Positions 21,564 to 23,563 of a stretch of 23,563 bases of DNA are shown one piece after another. The DNA lies in contig VBOF01000020.1 of assembly GCA_005877855.1 (NCBI GenBank), forward strand, positions 1 to 23,563. Reading direction: 5' to 3'. The DNA is from Nitrospirota bacterium (GTDB taxonomy: Bacteria; Nitrospirota; Nitrospiria; Nitrospirales; NS-4). Positions within the stretch are counted from its first letter, which is position 1; the number at the start of each line of letters is the position of its first letter. The translations under genes were made by a program, and so were the position numbers. Below the pieces are notes generated by a model. The model did no database searches and was not told the DNA's origin. It saw nothing but the letters and a program-made list of their open reading frames with translations.

Positions 21564-23563
21564 ATGCAAAAGGCAAAACGCGCGCTCTACCTCTTCTTCC
21601 TCCGATCCTTATACGGTCTTCGGAGTTGGTCCTTCCTGGCAATTCTCTTCCTCATCGCTTCACCTCTTTGGGGCGGCCAGCCAGGAACCTTCACTCCCAA
21701 AGGCAACCTCAATCAGTCGCGCGGAGGTCACACAGCGACTCTCCTGCCGAACGGCACGGTCCTGATCGTAGGAGGTAAGGATGCCAGTGGCCGCTCCATG
21801 GCCACAGCCGAGATCTTCGATCCGGCTACCGGGCAGTACACAGAACTGCTGCCCACTCTCCCTGTGCCCGTGTCGGGCCATACCGCGACACTCCTCAAGA
21901 ACGGAACCGTATTGATTGCTGGGGGAGTCGCCGAATCCGGAACGCCGATCGGTTTCGCCCAGGTGTTTGATCCTGCAACCAGCACCTTCAGTGGCCCGAA
22001 ACTCATGGCTGTCTCCCGAAGCGAGCACACCGCGACGTTGCTCACAAAAGATGGGCGGGTGCTGATTGCAGGGGGCACAGATGGGTCGGCCTCCTTGGCG
22101 GATTTAGAACTCTATGACCAGGATACCGGTTCGTTCTCACGAGTCCCGACTACCCTCCAAGTTGCTCGACGCAGTCATACCGCCGCCTTACTCGATGACG
22201 GAACCGTCCTCCTTGCCGGCGGCTCCGACCCGGCTGGGGCTCTCAGCTCGGCGGAACTCTACAACCCTGCCGCTAACACCGTTGTGGCTGTCGGCTCGCT
22301 CAATGCCCCCCGCATGCAAGCCAGCGCGGCCCTCCTACTCAATGGCACTGTCTTCGTGGCAGGCGGCAAGAATTTCCAAGGCGAGGACTTGAACTCAGCG
22401 GAAATCTACGATCCTCCCACCAAGAGTTTCACCCAACTGGCCGCCCTGATGACCTCGCCAAGGAGCGGTCATGTGGGCGTCACATTGCAAGACAATGGAA
22501 AGGTATTGCTGCTCGGTGGCACCAACGCGGGCCAACTCGTCACCGGCGTCGAACTCTACGATCCCGTCACCGGGACCTTCCGGACGGTGGGAGCGCCTGC
22601 GACGGCTCGGACGAGGGCCGCAACGAACTTTTTCGCAGTGCCCTATACCGGCGGGATGCTGGCCTCCGGCGGACAGGACGCCAATCAAAATCCTCTGGCC
22701 TCATCAGAGCTCTTTTCTTACCCCACGCTGCGGACAGACAAGCAGGATTATCCGCCAGGTTATGTCGTCAGGATGCTGGGCGAGGGCTGGCAGCCGAACG
22801 AGGAAATCTCGATCCTGATCCATGAAACCGGGAACCCTGACTTCACCATGGTGGTCAGCGCGGACGCCGCCGGTGCCTTCGCCTTCGATGCCTTCCAGAC
22901 CCAATCGAAGGACATCGGCATGAGCTTCCTGGCGACCGCCAGCGGCCCGCAGACGAACTGGACCGCGCAGGCGCGGTTCACCGACAGCGTGACCTCGGCC
23001 ACAATTACCTCGCCAACGACAGGAAGTCCCGTCACCGTCACAGCGCTTCCTGCGAATGTGACGATTTCATTCAACTACAGCACGAGTGCCGGAAGTACAA
23101 CAGGCCAGGCATCCATCGAAGGTTCAGGAAACACGACGGTTGCGTCAAACTCAAAGTCGCTGACCCCCGGTACTGGTTCCGACAGCATTACTGTCACGAT
23201 CCCAGCAGGCACCGCAAACGGCTCCTATAATGCGAAGGTCCAAGTCAACAATAGCACCGGAAGTGGTCCAAACAATAAAACAGACACACAGAGTGCGGCC
23301 GTGATTGTCAATGTCGTCGCCTGCACCGCGCCGTCGATCACGACCAATCCGTCTAATCAGACGGTCGAGTACGGCCAAAATGCTACCTTTAGCGCTGCAG
23401 CCAGTGGGAATCCGACGCCTACCGTCCAGTGGCAAGTCAGCACGAACGGTGGAACCATTTGGAGTGATATTTCGGGTGCCACCAGTACAACTCTAACCGT
23501 AACCGCGCCCACAGTAGCCCAGAGCGGCAACAAATACCGCGCCGTATTCACCAACTCGTGCGG
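21564..23563 (+). CDS. Large secreted kelch-repeat and Ig-like domain protein (3' end beyond the window)
   Basis: The frame is open for 666 codons to the window edge. ATG 21564 follows AAAGG; in-frame ATG 21549 lacks a ribosome-binding site. An N-terminal hydrophobic segment (SWSFLAILFLIASPLWGG, about residues 22-39) looks like a signal peptide or anchor. Residues about 45-390 hold about six kelch-type blades, each with a HTATLLPNGTVLIVGG-like strand pair and a YDPxTGxF turn. A beta domain follows (GYVVRMLGEGWQPNEEISIL). An Ig-like region then begins near residue 590 (ITTNPSNQTVEYGQNATFSA, VQWQVSTNGG). It is likely an extracellular or surface-attached protein exported with, or bound to, the polysaccharide. 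It starts 23 nt after the export gene. Confidence 0.82.
   Translation, partial: MQKAKRALYLFFLRSLYGLRSWSFLAILFLIASPLWGGQPGTFTPKGNLNQSRGGHTATLLPNGTVLIVGGKDASGRSMATAEIFDPATGQYTELLPTLPVPVSGHTATLLKNGTVLIAGGVAESGTPIGFAQVFDPATSTFSGPKLMAVSRSEHTATLLTKDGRVLIAGGTDGSASLADLELYDQDTGSFSRVPTTLQVARRSHTAALLDDGTVLLAGGSDPAGALSSAELYNPAANTVVAVGSLNAPRMQASAALLLNGTVFVAGGKNFQGEDLNSAEIYDPPTKSFTQLAALMTSPRSGHVGVTLQDNGKVLLLGGTNAGQLVTGVELYDPVTGTFRTVGAPATARTRAATNFFAVPYTGGMLASGGQDANQNPLASSELFSYPTLRTDKQDYPPGYVVRMLGEGWQPNEEISILIHETGNPDFTMVVSADAAGAFAFDAFQTQSKDIGMSFLATASGPQTNWTAQARFTDSVTSATITSPTTGSPVTVTALPANVTISFNYSTSAGSTTGQASIEGSGNTTVASNSKSLTPGTGSDSITVTIPAGTANGSYNAKVQVNNSTGSGPNNKTDTQSAAVIVNVVACTAPSITTNPSNQTVEYGQNATFSAAASGNPTPTVQWQVSTNGGTIWSDISGATSTTLTVTAPTVAQSGNKYRAVFTNSC

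Overview
The window most resembles a GC-moderate Gram-negative bacterium that makes surface polysaccharides. The NarL/LuxR and PilZ regulators, a Wza-type export protein and a kelch/Ig secreted protein would fit a Nitrospirota (Nitrospira-like) genome, but that placement is an inference from gene style. No rRNA, tRNA, CRISPR array, transposase or phage gene was seen.

Left edge (1-1573): a minus-strand PilZ-domain gene starts with a short peptide shared with the LuxR regulators further right. It is divergent from a leader of about 400 bp and a sugar epimerase gene that has lost its NAD-binding N-terminus. Region 1579-15028 is one long plus-strand glycan cluster: an intact sugar epimerase, four tandem paralogous GT-B-like proteins, two tandem GH39-like glycoside hydrolases, a polyprenyl-phosphate GT2 glycosyltransferase, a SAM methyltransferase, a membrane protein with a beta-propeller, and a fused ABC exporter. 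Gene spacing is tight and several genes overlap, so they are probably co-expressed. A plausible reading is activated-sugar supply, glycan assembly, trimming or transglycosylation, methylation and ABC export. The chemistry cannot be deduced from the sequence.

Region 15207-19841 is a minus-strand regulatory block. It holds a PilZ C-terminal remnant, a LuxR regulator, a PilZ protein, a NarL-type response regulator with its histidine kinase, and a second LuxR regulator about 80% identical to the first. Short noncoding segments are also repeated inside this block.

Right edge (19842-23563): a second copy of the left leader sits between the second LuxR gene and a plus-strand operon of a PilZ-like protein, a polysaccharide export protein and a large secreted kelch/Ig protein that runs off the window. 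The duplicated leader carries a strongly conserved NarL-heptamer-like inverted repeat. It also holds a candidate small ORF whose differences between copies fall mostly at third codon positions. The regulatory modules therefore look duplicated, recombined and partly decayed around surface-glycan genes, with c-di-GMP (PilZ) and NarL-type control as the common theme.
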